64,000 nucleotides of DNA from Brotonthovivens ammoniilytica (GTDB taxonomy: Bacteria; Bacillota; Clostridia; Lachnospirales; Lachnospiraceae), in contig NZ_JAOQJQ010000005.1 of the NCBI RefSeq assembly GCF_025566885.1, positions 1 through 64,000 of the forward strand. The letters run 5' to 3'. Position 1 is the first letter of the stretch; each line of letters opens with the position of its first letter. Of the stretch, positions 26,593 to 35,222 are shown in pieces. A program made the translations under genes and the position numbers. Below the pieces are notes generated by a model. That model saw only the letters and a program-made list of their open reading frames with translations, was not told the origin of the DNA and did no database searches.

Positions 26593-27828
26593 TTAAGGAA
26601 ACATGCATCCCGGAAAACCGCAGGATACAATCTCATCTGACGGGAATTTTGTAATAACTTCATGCCCCGTCTTTGTTACAACAATTTCTTCTTCAATCCG
26701 GGCGCTTCCGCTACCGTCCTCTGACGGGCACCAGGTTTCAATGGCAAAGGTCATACCCGGTTTAAATTCAAATGGATGATCCAGTGAGAATAATCTGGAA
26801 ATCGCAGGTTTTTCCCACAGTCCAAGACCAATTCCATGTGCAAACTGCAGCAGAAAAGCTTCTTTTTCATCATTAAAACCAAGCTCCTGTGCAGACGGCC
26901 ACATCTTTGCCACATCTGCAGTTGTATTGCCCGGCTTAATCACGCTGATACCGTCCCGGATCCATTTCAATGCTTTTGCGTAGGCTTCTTCCTGTGCCTT
27001 AGTGGGCCTTCCGCAGGAGAATGTACGATAATAGCAGGTATGATAACCGTTGTATACATTTCCCACATCGAAATATACCAGTTCTCCCGGCCGGATCATG
27101 CGGTTTGAGGTTGTATGACTGTGAGGATTCCCTCTCTGGCCGGAAATACAGTTTACAAACTCTACAGATTCCGCGCCCCATTTAAACAGCTGATGCTGGA
27201 TCAGCGCTTCCATTTCGTTCTCTGTTGCCCCCGGACGCAGATGTTTTGCCACATCCCAGTAAGCCGCATCCACCATAGCCGCAGAGCATTTCAGCAGCTC
27301 AATCTCATCTTCCGTTTTGATCATTCGGGCCTCTACCATAGGCGCCTGGCCATCCCCGATGGAGATTCCGGCCTTTTCTAATGCCTGATAAAGCGGAATA
27401 TCCACAATATCAATGCCAAGGGTACGCCCTTCTGCACCATATTTTTTCAGATAGCTTACAATCTCTGCCACTTCCTGCTCTACCATGCCTACTTCCGCCG
27501 GGATGGAGCCCCGCATAGAGCCCACAGCCGGCATAATGTTTTCCGGATTAATCCAGGAAACTCTCTGACGTTTAGAAGGGCATGCCGGATCAAATAAGAT
27601 CGGCTGTTCCACCCCGTCAATCAGCAGACAATGACGGTTCATTTTATTCCGGTTCCATTCCCCTACATGGGTTCCTGTTATGTAACGGATATTGTCAAAG
27701 TCATAGCACAAAAGAGCGCCAAACCCTGACTCCTTTAAATATTTTTTTGCCCGCTCAAGTCTTTCTGCGTGGAGTCTTGTAAAGTTTATATTGTCCTCAA
27801 AATCCACTCCGTTAAATCCAGCCTTCAT
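26593..27828 (-). CDS. M24 (creatinase/Xaa-Pro peptidase-like) family protein with altered metal site
   Basis: 411 residues. N-terminal creatinase domain (NIRYITGTHVGEW) and a C-terminal pita-bread domain. Of the five metal ligands of aminopeptidase P, the first Asp (YFDVGNVYNGY), the His (AHGIGLG), and both Glu (FAIETW and ARIEEEIVV) are present, but the second Asp of the usual GYxSDxTRT is Cys (GYHTCYYRTF), and the usual HE after the His is WE. Loss of a ligand speaks against a plain dimetal peptidase and for a non-peptidase member such as creatinase, ectoine hydrolase or DMSP lyase (DddP)-like. AGGAGG precedes the ATG. First gene of a seven-gene operon with a sigma-54 promoter 130 bp upstream. 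Confidence 0.82.
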   Translation of the reverse strand: MKAGFNGVDFEDNINFTRLHAERLERAKKYLKESGFGALLCYDFDNIRYITGTHVGEWNRNKMNRHCLLIDGVEQPILFDPACPSKRQRVSWINPENIMPAVGSMRGSIPAEVGMVEQEVAEIVSYLKKYGAEGRTLGIDIVDIPLYQALEKAGISIGDGQAPMVEARMIKTEDEIELLKCSAAMVDAAYWDVAKHLRPGATENEMEALIQHQLFKWGAESVEFVNCISGQRGNPHSHTTSNRMIRPGELVYFDVGNVYNGYHTCYYRTFSCGRPTKAQEEAYAKALKWIRDGISVIKPGNTTADVAKMWPSAQELGFNDEKEAFLLQFAHGIGLGLWEKPAISRLFSLDHPFEFKPGMTFAIETWCPSEDGSGSARIEEEIVVTKTGHEVITKFPSDEIVSCGFPGCMFP

Positions 27829-27957
27829 TTTTCTTCCTCCTGTTTTTAAATTATATTTTAGTGATCAGCAGTGTCCTTATCAGGACATCCCCTGTTTCTC
27901 CTTCATTTAATAATTTTTCCTCCAAAAATATTTATTTAACTTTATACCTACTAATAT

Positions 27958-27973
27958 TGCAAAGTTCGTGCCA
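27958..27973 (-). promoter_or_regulatory. Sigma-54 promoter of the M24-OYE-GPH catabolic operon
   Basis: TGGCACGAACTTTGCA on the minus strand fits TGGCACG-N4-TTGCW exactly. It is about 130 bp upstream of the M24 start codon and divergent from the second AcoR-like regulator gene. Confidence 0.92.
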
Positions 27974-28022
27974 ATTTTGTTTTCTTTTTTTGTTAGTATT
28001 TACATACATTTATCCTTGACCT

Positions 28023-28093
28023 TGTGCCATTTTTATGCCATTATTTAGAAAACAGGCAGAATTTCGGCACATTTTTGACACTGATATGGCACA
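28023..28093. promoter_or_regulatory. Candidate enhancer sites for the second AcoR-like activator
   Basis: TGTGCCA (28023-28029), ATGCCA (28035-28040), CGGCACA (28065-28071) and TGGCACA (28087-28093) are arranged as inverted half-sites between the regulator start and the sigma-54 promoter, about 75-150 bp upstream of the expected transcript start of the operon. They differ from the TGTCACA sites of the aco region, as expected for a different activator. Confidence 0.45.
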
Positions 28094-28106
28094 CAGGAGG
28101 GGGACT

Positions 28107-30170
28107 ATGGAAATTTATCGAGGAGAAAACAATAAAATTGTTGGTAACTACTGGGAAACTTATATAAAAGAAGGAAGGCCTCTCCCTCAAAAGCTGGATG
28201 CTATCCGCCCGGAGATTTTAGACTCCTGGAGACGATCTGTTTCTTACGGTATTTCACCCTTTGAGCCGGATCAGAAATTCTTAGCTTCAGACCAGCTGAA
28301 ACAAAAATTAAAAGATCATGAAGAATTGATTGCCGTCACTCATGCCCACCTTCAAAAACTTTACTTTTATGTAAAGGGCACAAACTTTGCCATGGTTCTG
28401 GCTGATCATGACGGTTATATTATAGATATGCTGGCCGACGATGCCCTGATCCGCCAAAAGGCCCATCAAAGCGGTTTAAAAATCGGATGTCTCCGCTCAG
28501 AAAAAAATGCCGGTACCTCCGGCATTTCCATCTGTCTTATGTTAGATAAACCTTATGCAGTCTATGGAAAAGAACATTTTCTGAAAGCCAATCAGGATTA
28601 TATCTGCTGTGCGGCTCCCATTCATTCTCAGGACAAAAAGCTTTTGGGATGCTTAGCCTTAATCGGTCCCTGCGAACTTGCGCCTGCTCATTCTCTTGGT
28701 ATGATCACCGCGGCGGCAGACGGTATCGAAAAGGAGCTTTCACTGAAAATGGCGCTGAACCATCTGTCTGCCGTTAATACCAATCTGCATCTGACACTGA
28801 ATTCCCTTTCTCACGGAATCCTCCTGGTAAACCGGCAGGGTGAAATTCTGCAGCACAACGACAAATTAAAGGATCTCTTTTCCATTCATAACGAAAAAAA
28901 TCCCCTGCAGTTAATAGAACTTTTGGAGGATCAGGCGCTTACCGATGAAATTTTAAATACACATGAAAGTGTTTATAATCATGAAATTACGATTCCCCGT
29001 ACTTTAAATCCTTCTCTCTCACTGCTTTTAAATATCTCGGCTCCGGAAGATGTTCCCGATCATCTTTTGCTGACCTTTGACAAGCCCCAGGCAATCCGCC
29101 GGCTGGTCAGCAAAACTGCAGGGTTTTTGGCAAAATGTACCTTCGATTCCATGATAGGAAATTCTCTTTGTATGAAGCAGGTAAAAAAGCTGGGACATCT
29201 GGCCGCCAAAACGGATTCCAATCTTTTAATTCTGGGAGAAAGCGGAACTGGAAAAGACATTCTTGCCCAGGCTGTCCACAATGAAAGCCGCCGGTGCAAC
29301 GGACCTTTCCTCCCCATTAACTGCGCCGCCCTTCCAAAAAATCTCATAGAAAGCGAGCTGTTCGGATATGAAGGAGGTACCTTTACCGGCGCACAAAAAG
29401 GCGGGGCTCCCGGAAAATTTGAGCTGGCAGAAGGGGGGACTATTTTTCTGGATGAAATCGGCGATATGCCGCTAGAACTGCAGGCCACTCTTCTTAGAGT
29501 GCTGCAAAATAAAGAAATTATCAGGGTTGGAGGGAAACAGCCCAAACCTATCAATGTACGAATTATTGCGGCAACAAATACAAATCTGGAAGAGGCAGTT
29601 TTAAATAAAGAATTCCGCAGCGATTTATATTACAGGCTGAATGTTCTTTCTATTGTGATTCCACCCTTAAGATACAGAAAAGAAGATATCTCACCGTTAA
29701 TTGATTATTTTACCAGATCACATACCTCTGGAGAATTTCACATGAACTTCTTCTCCTCCCGGGACCGCCGGCTTCTTACAGAACATTCCTGGCCTGGAAA
29801 TGTCCGGGAGCTGGAAAATATCGTGGAGCGTGTTATTATTTCTTCCAGCGACGGAAGCATCTCTTCTAGTGAAATATTAAAACTGTTTCTAAATCTGGAA
29901 CCCTCCGGACAGGCTTCGAATCCCGCCGGCAAACCTGCCCCTTCGAAATCCGCTGTCAAAGCACCAGAACCTGTAAAAAGAGATCATCCCCCCCAGGACA
30001 GCATACCGGACAAGCTGTCTCCTGCCAGAGAACGGGCGCTGATTGTTCAGATTCTTACTGAAGAACACGGTCATGTGGCCAGCGCATCTTTGCGGCTGGC
30101 CATGCCCAGGCGGACACTGTACCGGAAAATACAGAAATATCATATTGATCTGGACGAATTCCGCGGCTGA
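28107..30170 (+). CDS. AcoR-like sigma-54-dependent activator of the adjacent catabolic operon
   Basis: About 687 residues from the ATG at 28107, which has AGGAGG in front; an in-frame ATG at 28035 has no ribosome site and would overlap the enhancer region. Same layout as acoR: GAF-type sensor, PAS-like segment, AAA+ domain with GESGTGKD (about 376), Walker B IFLDEIGDM, and a C-terminal Fis HTH (PRRTLYRKIQKYHID). The sigma-54 contact loop reads GTFTGA instead of GAFTGA. It is divergent from the M24-to-GPH operon, whose sigma-54 promoter is only 134 bp away, so it very probably activates it in response to that pathway's substrate. It is convergent with the GntR-type gene, 22 bp apart. Confidence 0.9.
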   Translation: MEIYRGENNKIVGNYWETYIKEGRPLPQKLDAIRPEILDSWRRSVSYGISPFEPDQKFLASDQLKQKLKDHEELIAVTHAHLQKLYFYVKGTNFAMVLADHDGYIIDMLADDALIRQKAHQSGLKIGCLRSEKNAGTSGISICLMLDKPYAVYGKEHFLKANQDYICCAAPIHSQDKKLLGCLALIGPCELAPAHSLGMITAAADGIEKELSLKMALNHLSAVNTNLHLTLNSLSHGILLVNRQGEILQHNDKLKDLFSIHNEKNPLQLIELLEDQALTDEILNTHESVYNHEITIPRTLNPSLSLLLNISAPEDVPDHLLLTFDKPQAIRRLVSKTAGFLAKCTFDSMIGNSLCMKQVKKLGHLAAKTDSNLLILGESGTGKDILAQAVHNESRRCNGPFLPINCAALPKNLIESELFGYEGGTFTGAQKGGAPGKFELAEGGTIFLDEIGDMPLELQATLLRVLQNKEIIRVGGKQPKPINVRIIAATNTNLEEAVLNKEFRSDLYYRLNVLSIVIPPLRYRKEDISPLIDYFTRSHTSGEFHMNFFSSRDRRLLTEHSWPGNVRELENIVERVIISSSDGSISSSEILKLFLNLEPSGQASNPAGKPAPSKSAVKAPEPVKRDHPPQDSIPDKLSPARERALIVQILTEEHGHVASASLRLAMPRRTLYRKIQKYHIDLDEFRG

Positions 30171-30192
30171 TATTTCCAGGCGGGTATCACTT

Positions 30193-31254
30193 TTATTTCC
30201 GTACTACAACTTTGGGGATGAATTCAAAGGACACATCTGCAGAAGGGTTTTTTATTTTTTCCAGAAGACGCATGGCCGCACATTCTCCAAATTCCTCTTT
30301 TGGATGCGTCACAGAGGTAAGGTTCTGATCTCTTGCAATCTCGGAATCATCAAAACCGCAGATTACGATATCTTCCCTGAATTCTTTGTGGAGGGCCAGA
30401 TATTTTTTCAAATAATTTGCCAGCCTGTCATCCTGACAGATCACAGCACTGCAGGATGACAGTGCGGCATGAAGCCTTGCATTTAAAGGCTCTGTAAATA
30501 TTTCAGAAACATCTGAGCTGTCATACCAGAAAATCGTTTCATCCGGAATGGCAATCCCTCTGTTTTGAAATGCCTTTACAAATCCAAGATATCTGGCCGT
30601 ACCGGTTTGGTCATCCAACGCAAAGATTACAGCAATTTTTTTGTGTCCCTGATCCAGCAGATAATCCGTCAGCAGTAAACCGCCCTTTTCGTCACCACCA
30701 GTTACATAAGACAGCGAAAGCCCCGGGATTTTCGCATGAATTAAAACGGCCGGTCTCGTCCGCGCAATCCGCTGATACAGATCATAATTCAACTGCGGGA
30801 GGGCCCCTTTGGTGGGTTCAATAATAAGCCCTGCAAAATCTCCTTCCAGAAAATCCATCAATGCTTCCCGTTCCTGGGAAATACAGTTGTTTGTAAACTG
30901 CATCACAGACGTATATCCGTGTTTGTTTAATACTGCGTTAATTCCTTTTATAATAGACGGGAAAATATAATGATCCAGATTGTTCATTAAAATCCCCACT
31001 CTTCTAGAACTGTAAAAAGAATCTGGCAGCAGTTTCAGGTCAGATGTATCTACATAAGTCCCACTGCCTCTGACCTTATACAAAAGATTTTCCTGCTCCA
31101 AAACCGCAACTGCCTTGCGCACGGTATCTCTGCTTACCAGAAACCGCTCGGAAAGCTCAGCCTCCGTGGGAATCCTGTCACCATCTCTGTACTGTCCCTT
31201 TTCGATCTGTTCCCTCAGCCAGAGTGCAAGATCCGTATACTTAAAATGTGCCAT
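30193..31254 (-). CDS. GntR/LacI hybrid transcriptional regulator (AraR type)
   Basis: 353 residues: an N-terminal GntR winged helix (IPTEAELSERFLVSRDTVRK, residues about 10-70) joined to a periplasmic-binding-protein-like effector domain (VGILMNN, VTGGDEKGG, CGFDDSEIA), the architecture of Bacillus AraR. Such proteins bind sugars and usually repress sugar-use genes. It is convergent with the second AcoR-like gene and its own target is not evident; an ATGTAT/ATACAT inverted repeat lies about 90 bp upstream of its start. GGGGGA precedes the ATG. It may add carbon-source control to one of the neighbouring operons. Confidence 0.88.
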   Translation of the reverse strand: MAHFKYTDLALWLREQIEKGQYRDGDRIPTEAELSERFLVSRDTVRKAVAVLEQENLLYKVRGSGTYVDTSDLKLLPDSFYSSRRVGILMNNLDHYIFPSIIKGINAVLNKHGYTSVMQFTNNCISQEREALMDFLEGDFAGLIIEPTKGALPQLNYDLYQRIARTRPAVLIHAKIPGLSLSYVTGGDEKGGLLLTDYLLDQGHKKIAVIFALDDQTGTARYLGFVKAFQNRGIAIPDETIFWYDSSDVSEIFTEPLNARLHAALSSCSAVICQDDRLANYLKKYLALHKEFREDIVICGFDDSEIARDQNLTSVTHPKEEFGECAAMRLLEKIKNPSADVSFEFIPKVVVRK

Positions 31255-31343
31255 ACTAATTCCCCCGCTTTCTCTATGAATTATTTGTTAATTTCAGCAT
31301 ACAATATATTTCAAAATATGACAACTAAAGTTTTAGAATTTGT

Positions 31344-31358
31344 ATGTATTTTATACAT
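31344..31358. promoter_or_regulatory. Candidate operator for the GntR/AraR-type regulator
   Basis: ATGTAT-TTT-ATACAT (31344-31349 and 31353-31358) lies in the 237-bp gap between the lipoate ligase stop and the regulator start, within an AT-rich context resembling AraR boxes (TTTGTATGTA...). Autoregulation is the simplest reading. AT-rich inverted repeats arise easily by chance, so the call is weak. Confidence 0.35.
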
Positions 31359-31491
31359 AAATATGGTTTTTTTCTTTAATATATCATAATATGTATGTTA
31401 CTGCTGTTATTCATATATGTTTTTCATACAAATATTCAAAGAAAAATTTTGACGGCACAAATACAGTACCCCTGTCTGTTCCTGCTGATCT

Positions 31492-32481
31492 TTAACTTAA
31501 CAAAAGCTCCACGAAATTTTCCGTCTCTAAACCGCTGTAATACTTCATCATATCAATTCCCAAAAGTGCCCCTCTGACCGCTTCCTCTTTTAGAGCCATC
31601 CCCTTTAGGCGCATTTTCAGCTCCTCTACAGCGCCGTCTCCAAAATAATCCCCCCGGGAATCAAAGGATTCAATTATCCCATTCTTTACTGTAAGAAATA
31701 GTTCTATTTTTCCAACGCCATCTATTCTCCGTTGCTTTTGGATGCTGTATTCGGGAGAATATCCGTAATTCCATTCCCAGGTATCATATCTTTCTTTTTT
31801 TATCTCACTGATTCTTTTTTTGTCAGTCTCAGTAAAAGCATGCACACAGCTTTTTTTTCCAAGCAGCATATTTTCTTTCAAAAGTTTTTGAAAGCGGTCC
31901 ACTGTCATATTCTCAGACATATACGGCTTTAAATTGGTTACTCTGCTTCTTACCGACTGAAAACCTTTGGAGGCAATTTTATCTTTGGACACTTTCAGTG
32001 CATCCCCTACCACTGACAGATCAGAATCAAACAGCAGCGTACCATGATGCATAATACGCCCTTGTTTAATATACTGAGAATTACCGGAAAATTTTCTTCC
32101 ATCTACGGTAATATCATTTCTTCCGGTGATACTGGCAAAAACCCCCAGGCGCTTTAAAAGGCTTACGACCGGACGGCAGAATGCCTGCAGATTAATCTGT
32201 TCAATATCTCCTGCATCTGCTATAAAAGTAAAATTGATATTCCCTAAATCATGATAAACCGCCCCGCCTCCGGACAGACGGCGCACTACCTGAATCCCAT
32301 GCTCTTTTACAAAGGGAATATTAATCTCTTCCACTGTATTTTGATGTTTTCCCACTACAATGGCATTGGCATTCTGCCACAGCATAAAATATTCTTCATT
32401 TTTCGGCATTTCATCAAATACATATTGTTCCAGTGCAAGATTATAAGCTGCATCTTTCCAGGGACTTTCTATGAAAATCAT
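31492..32481 (-). CDS. lplA: Lipoate--protein ligase
   Basis: 329 residues, normal for bacterial LplA with its C-terminal accessory domain. RRLSGGGAVYHDLGN is the lipoate-binding motif, NDITVDGRKFSGNSQ carries the catalytic lysine region, and GTLLFDSDL follows. It adenylates lipoate and attaches it to lysines of lipoyl domains. The only lipoyl protein in the window is the E2 of the acetoin complex. GGAGAGG precedes the ATG. Upstream (32502-32558) are a sigma-54-like promoter and an 18-bp palindrome like the AcoR sites, so it may be part of the AcoR regulon. Confidence 0.93.
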   Translation of the reverse strand: MIFIESPWKDAAYNLALEQYVFDEMPKNEEYFMLWQNANAIVVGKHQNTVEEINIPFVKEHGIQVVRRLSGGGAVYHDLGNINFTFIADAGDIEQINLQAFCRPVVSLLKRLGVFASITGRNDITVDGRKFSGNSQYIKQGRIMHHGTLLFDSDLSVVGDALKVSKDKIASKGFQSVRSRVTNLKPYMSENMTVDRFQKLLKENMLLGKKSCVHAFTETDKKRISEIKKERYDTWEWNYGYSPEYSIQKQRRIDGVGKIELFLTVKNGIIESFDSRGDYFGDGAVEELKMRLKGMALKEEAVRGALLGIDMMKYYSGLETENFVELLLS

Positions 32482-32501
32482 AATAAACCTCTCCTTTTTA
32501 T

Positions 32502-32558
32502 TACACTGCCGGTGCCATTTTGCCGCACATTATGTGTCTTTATGTCACATGTGACATA
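32502..32558 (-). promoter_or_regulatory. Sigma-54-like promoter and AcoR-type palindrome upstream of lplA
   Basis: TGGCAC (32512-32517, minus strand) is followed by five bases and GTGTA where TTGCW is expected (two mismatches), so the -24 box is perfect and the -12 box weak. Immediately upstream, TATGTCACATGTGACATA (32541-32558) is a perfect 18-bp palindrome of the same TGTCACA half-site seen before acoA. The palindrome is closer to the promoter (about 25 bp) than normal for an enhancer. Confidence 0.5.
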
Positions 32559-32614
32559 TTCTGCCTCAGAATCCTTCCGCTGATGCAGTCCACTTCCTAA
32601 GAGCTGCCGGCCCT

Positions 32615-33727
32615 CTAATACAGTTCCTGATAAATTTTGTAAACTCTCTGCTGATCCAGTTCTACAAAGTTGTTGGCCATCAGCCGTCCCTGATTTTCCA
32701 TAACGGATTCTGTAAATTCTTTCAGGTCTTCCGCAGTTACCCCATATTCATGAAGGGCTTTTTTTGGCAGCAGCACATTTAATAATTTTTCCAGCTCTTC
32801 ATATACATCTGACGCATCGCAGCCTAAAATATCTGCAATGTACTGATTCAGCACAGCTATTTCACCATCTGTTTTCAATTCCATGTAGTTTTTCATAACC
32901 CCGGTAAAAACAGCATAATTAGATTCCCCGTGAGCCACATGATACGTGGCACCCAGCGGATAACTCAACGCATGTACGGCGGCGCATCCTGCATTCCCGA
33001 AAGCAATACCGGCATAATTAGAGGCAGTCAAAAAATCCTCCATCAAGGGCAGTCTTGCTTCCTCTCCGTATTCCCTGATTTTCAGATAGCCCTTTAATAT
33101 CAGATCAATAGCCCGATAGCCAAACAGTTTCGTATAATCATTTGCTTTTGGAGAAAGTGTAGATTCAATGGCATGAATCAGGGCGTCAATGGAGCTGGCT
33201 GCAAAAAACCGGAAGGGCAGCCCTTTTAACAGCTCCGGAACCAGAATTGCAGCATCGGCATACATCTCGTCCACCGCCAGTCCTTTCTTGGTTCCCCGGC
33301 TGTTTAAGGCCAGTATCGCAATGTTCGTTACCTCAGAGCCTGTACCGCAGGTAGTGGGCACTAAAATCAGTTCTTTATCCTTTATTGCCGGAACTTTTCC
33401 GTCGTACAAATCTAAAATGGGAGATACATTTTTCAGTGCAAAGATTTTGGAAATATCAATGACTGTACCGCCTCCAATGGCAATAATCCGTCCTGGATTT
33501 CCTTTAATGTCTTTGTAAATGGCTTCCGCCATCTCATCAGACGGTTCCCCGGCCCCATAATTTTCCTGATAAATGACATCACATTGTAAATTCAGACTGC
33601 CAAAGGCCGGTTCGTAAATGTACTGGTTGGTAATCACCAGATCCCCTGCTCCAATCTGAAATTCTTCTGCAAATTCACGGCAGGTGCCGTATTTGTAAAT
33701 TGCCGGTTTTAACATTAATTGTTTCAT
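32615..33727 (-). CDS. 4hbD: 4-Hydroxybutyrate dehydrogenase (iron-containing alcohol dehydrogenase)
   Basis: About 370 residues. Similarity to the C. kluyveri 4-hydroxybutyrate dehydrogenase is strong along the whole length as I recall it (GEPSDEM, GGGTVIDISKI, PTTCGTGSEVTN, SSIDALIHA, YAGIAFGNAG, HALSYPLG). Metal ligands of group III alcohol dehydrogenases are in the expected places (DALIHAIE, HALSYP, HGESNY). It interconverts 4-hydroxybutyrate and succinate semialdehyde with NAD(H). The ATG at 33725-33727 has GGAGAGG upstream, the earlier in-frame ATG has none. No CoA transferase or dehydratase partner is present in the window. Confidence 0.88.
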   Translation of the reverse strand: MKQLMLKPAIYKYGTCREFAEEFQIGAGDLVITNQYIYEPAFGSLNLQCDVIYQENYGAGEPSDEMAEAIYKDIKGNPGRIIAIGGGTVIDISKIFALKNVSPILDLYDGKVPAIKDKELILVPTTCGTGSEVTNIAILALNSRGTKKGLAVDEMYADAAILVPELLKGLPFRFFAASSIDALIHAIESTLSPKANDYTKLFGYRAIDLILKGYLKIREYGEEARLPLMEDFLTASNYAGIAFGNAGCAAVHALSYPLGATYHVAHGESNYAVFTGVMKNYMELKTDGEIAVLNQYIADILGCDASDVYEELEKLLNVLLPKKALHEYGVTAEDLKEFTESVMENQGRLMANNFVELDQQRVYKIYQELY

Positions 33728-33804
33728 TGCTTTCCTCTCCTTATTCTTATCTGCTATTTTCAGGATCTTTTTCATCCTCTAACGTTAATTACAGCAATTT
33801 ACAT

Positions 33805-33875
33805 GCCAAAAGGCGGATACAAACACCGGAAACAACTCTTTTTTGTATCCCGGACTTATGCATCCGCCTTTGGCT
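33805..33875. terminator. Large hairpin between the two alcohol dehydrogenase genes
   Basis: GCCAAAAGGCGGAT (33805-33818) pairs with ATCCGCCTTTGGC (33862-33874) with a single bulged A, and the loop holds a second helix around CCGG. The U-run after the minus-strand stem is short (CCTTTTGG), so it may act as a weak terminator, processing site or structured leader in front of 4hbD rather than a classical terminator. Confidence 0.45.
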
Positions 33876-33920
33876 CATTTCTATTTTATTTTGTTTGTCA
33901 CAACGGCCTAAGATAACCTG

Positions 33921-35105
33921 TTACGCTTCATAGGCCATCTTATAAATTTCAAGCATGTCTTTCCAGTCAAGTTCCCGGATTCCGGGAAGTGTTCTTGTCT
34001 TATGAAAAGAACAGTTATCTGCCAGCTGCTCAAGATCCTCCCATTTTACACCAAGGGTTTTCAAATTCACAGGCATATCAATGCTTTTATAATAATTTTC
34101 CTGGGCCTCAATTCCTGCCAGTACAGTTTTTTCAGGATTTTCAAAATCATATGCAATATTCCAAACCCGATTGGCAAATTGCGCAAATCTCTCCACTTTA
34201 CCCGGATACACATATCTTGCCCAGCTGCACCAGAGTGCAGATAATCCGGCCCCATGTGCCACCGCCGGATACATACCTGATATTTCATGCTCCAGCTGAT
34301 GAACCTGCATAAAAAACGTTCTTCCGCAATGGGTCAGGTCATTGTGGGCAACACTGGAAGCCCACATCATATTTGCTCTGGCTTCATAATTCCTAGGATT
34401 TTCAATGCTTTCTTTTCCGGCCTGTACCACAGAACGCATCACCCCTTCCGCAATGCTGTCCGTCAGATAAGTTCCCTCATCCCCAGTCAGGTACCGTTCC
34501 ATGGTATGCATCATAATATCCACTGCTCCGCAGCCCGTCTGAAATTTGCTGACAGAATAGGTCAGCTCCGGATTTTCAATGGCAAACACCGGACGGTTAA
34601 ACTCTGAATTATAGCCTCGTTTTCTGCCTGTTTCTTCATCAGTAATTACACAGGAGGAACTCATCTCAGAACCTGCCGCTGCAAGAGTAAGAATTACCCC
34701 CACCGGAACAGACTTTGTCACTGCAGCTTTTTTTAAGGAGAAATCCCAGACATCCACTTTGGGGTCTGCAATCCCGTTGGCAATATCTTTGGCGGAATCA
34801 ATCACCGAGCCGCCGCCCACAGCAAGCACAAAATCTACCTTCTCTGCCAGACAAAGGGTAATTCCTTTTCTTACCATCTCAAGTGTTGGATTTGCCTGTA
34901 CTCCGCCTAATTCCACATAATCTATTCCAGCTTCTTCCAGAGATTTTTTCACCCGGTCAAGAAGCCCGCTCTTTTTTGCAGACTGACCTCCATAATGAAT
35001 CAGCACTTTGCCGGCCCCATAAGACCGTATGAGCCTCCCTGCTTCCAGCTCTTTATCTTTCCCGAATACCACTTTGGTCGGCGTATAAAATTCAAAATCC
35101 TTCAT
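33921..35105 (-). CDS. Iron-containing alcohol dehydrogenase (butanol dehydrogenase/YqhD type)
   Basis: About 394 residues of the group III alcohol dehydrogenases closest to NADH/NADPH butanol dehydrogenases: FYTPTKVVFGKDKE at the start, GGGSVIDSAKDIANG, and the metal-binding DIMMHTMERYL and HQLEHEIS...HGAGLS segments. It likely reduces short-chain aldehydes to alcohols for redox balance. ATG at 35105 lies 6 nt after GGAGG; the ATG just before it (35108) is too close. A promoter (35223-35252) and a terminator-like hairpin (35144-35182) lie upstream, suggesting attenuation. Same strand as 4hbD with a 193-bp gap. Confidence 0.87.
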   Translation of the reverse strand: MKDFEFYTPTKVVFGKDKELEAGRLIRSYGAGKVLIHYGGQSAKKSGLLDRVKKSLEEAGIDYVELGGVQANPTLEMVRKGITLCLAEKVDFVLAVGGGSVIDSAKDIANGIADPKVDVWDFSLKKAAVTKSVPVGVILTLAAAGSEMSSSCVITDEETGRKRGYNSEFNRPVFAIENPELTYSVSKFQTGCGAVDIMMHTMERYLTGDEGTYLTDSIAEGVMRSVVQAGKESIENPRNYEARANMMWASSVAHNDLTHCGRTFFMQVHQLEHEISGMYPAVAHGAGLSALWCSWARYVYPGKVERFAQFANRVWNIAYDFENPEKTVLAGIEAQENYYKSIDMPVNLKTLGVKWEDLEQLADNCSFHKTRTLPGIRELDWKDMLEIYKMAYEA

Positions 35106-35143
35106 CATCTTCCTCCATTCTCCTTTACTGCCGTCTTATGGGC

Positions 35144-35182
35144 AAAAAACAAATACCGCCCTCTGCTACTAACAGAGGGCGG
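35144..35182 (-). terminator. Terminator-like hairpin in the leader of the alcohol dehydrogenase gene
   Basis: CCGCCCTCTG (minus strand, 35182-35173) pairs perfectly with CAGAGGGCGG (35165-35156) and TATTTGTTTTTT follows. It is 39 bp before the start codon and downstream of a promoter at 35223-35252, so it either ends an upstream transcript or serves as an attenuator for the alcohol dehydrogenase. Confidence 0.7.
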
Positions 35183-35222
35183 CAGCATGTAACTCCGAAA
35201 AGATACACAAAATAGCAAAATT

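Noticed and set aside
19416..27828. Exact puerarin-type C-deglycosylation cluster
   Set aside because: A Gfo/Idh/MocA and a TIM-barrel gene are present, but the small partner subunit of the C-glycoside cleaving enzyme is not seen, and M24 and HIBDH genes do not fit; kept as a hypothesis only.
28065..28081. Sigma-54 promoter for the second activator gene itself
   Set aside because: CGGCAC is followed by TGAC rather than TTGC and the -24 box is off; better read as an enhancer half-site.
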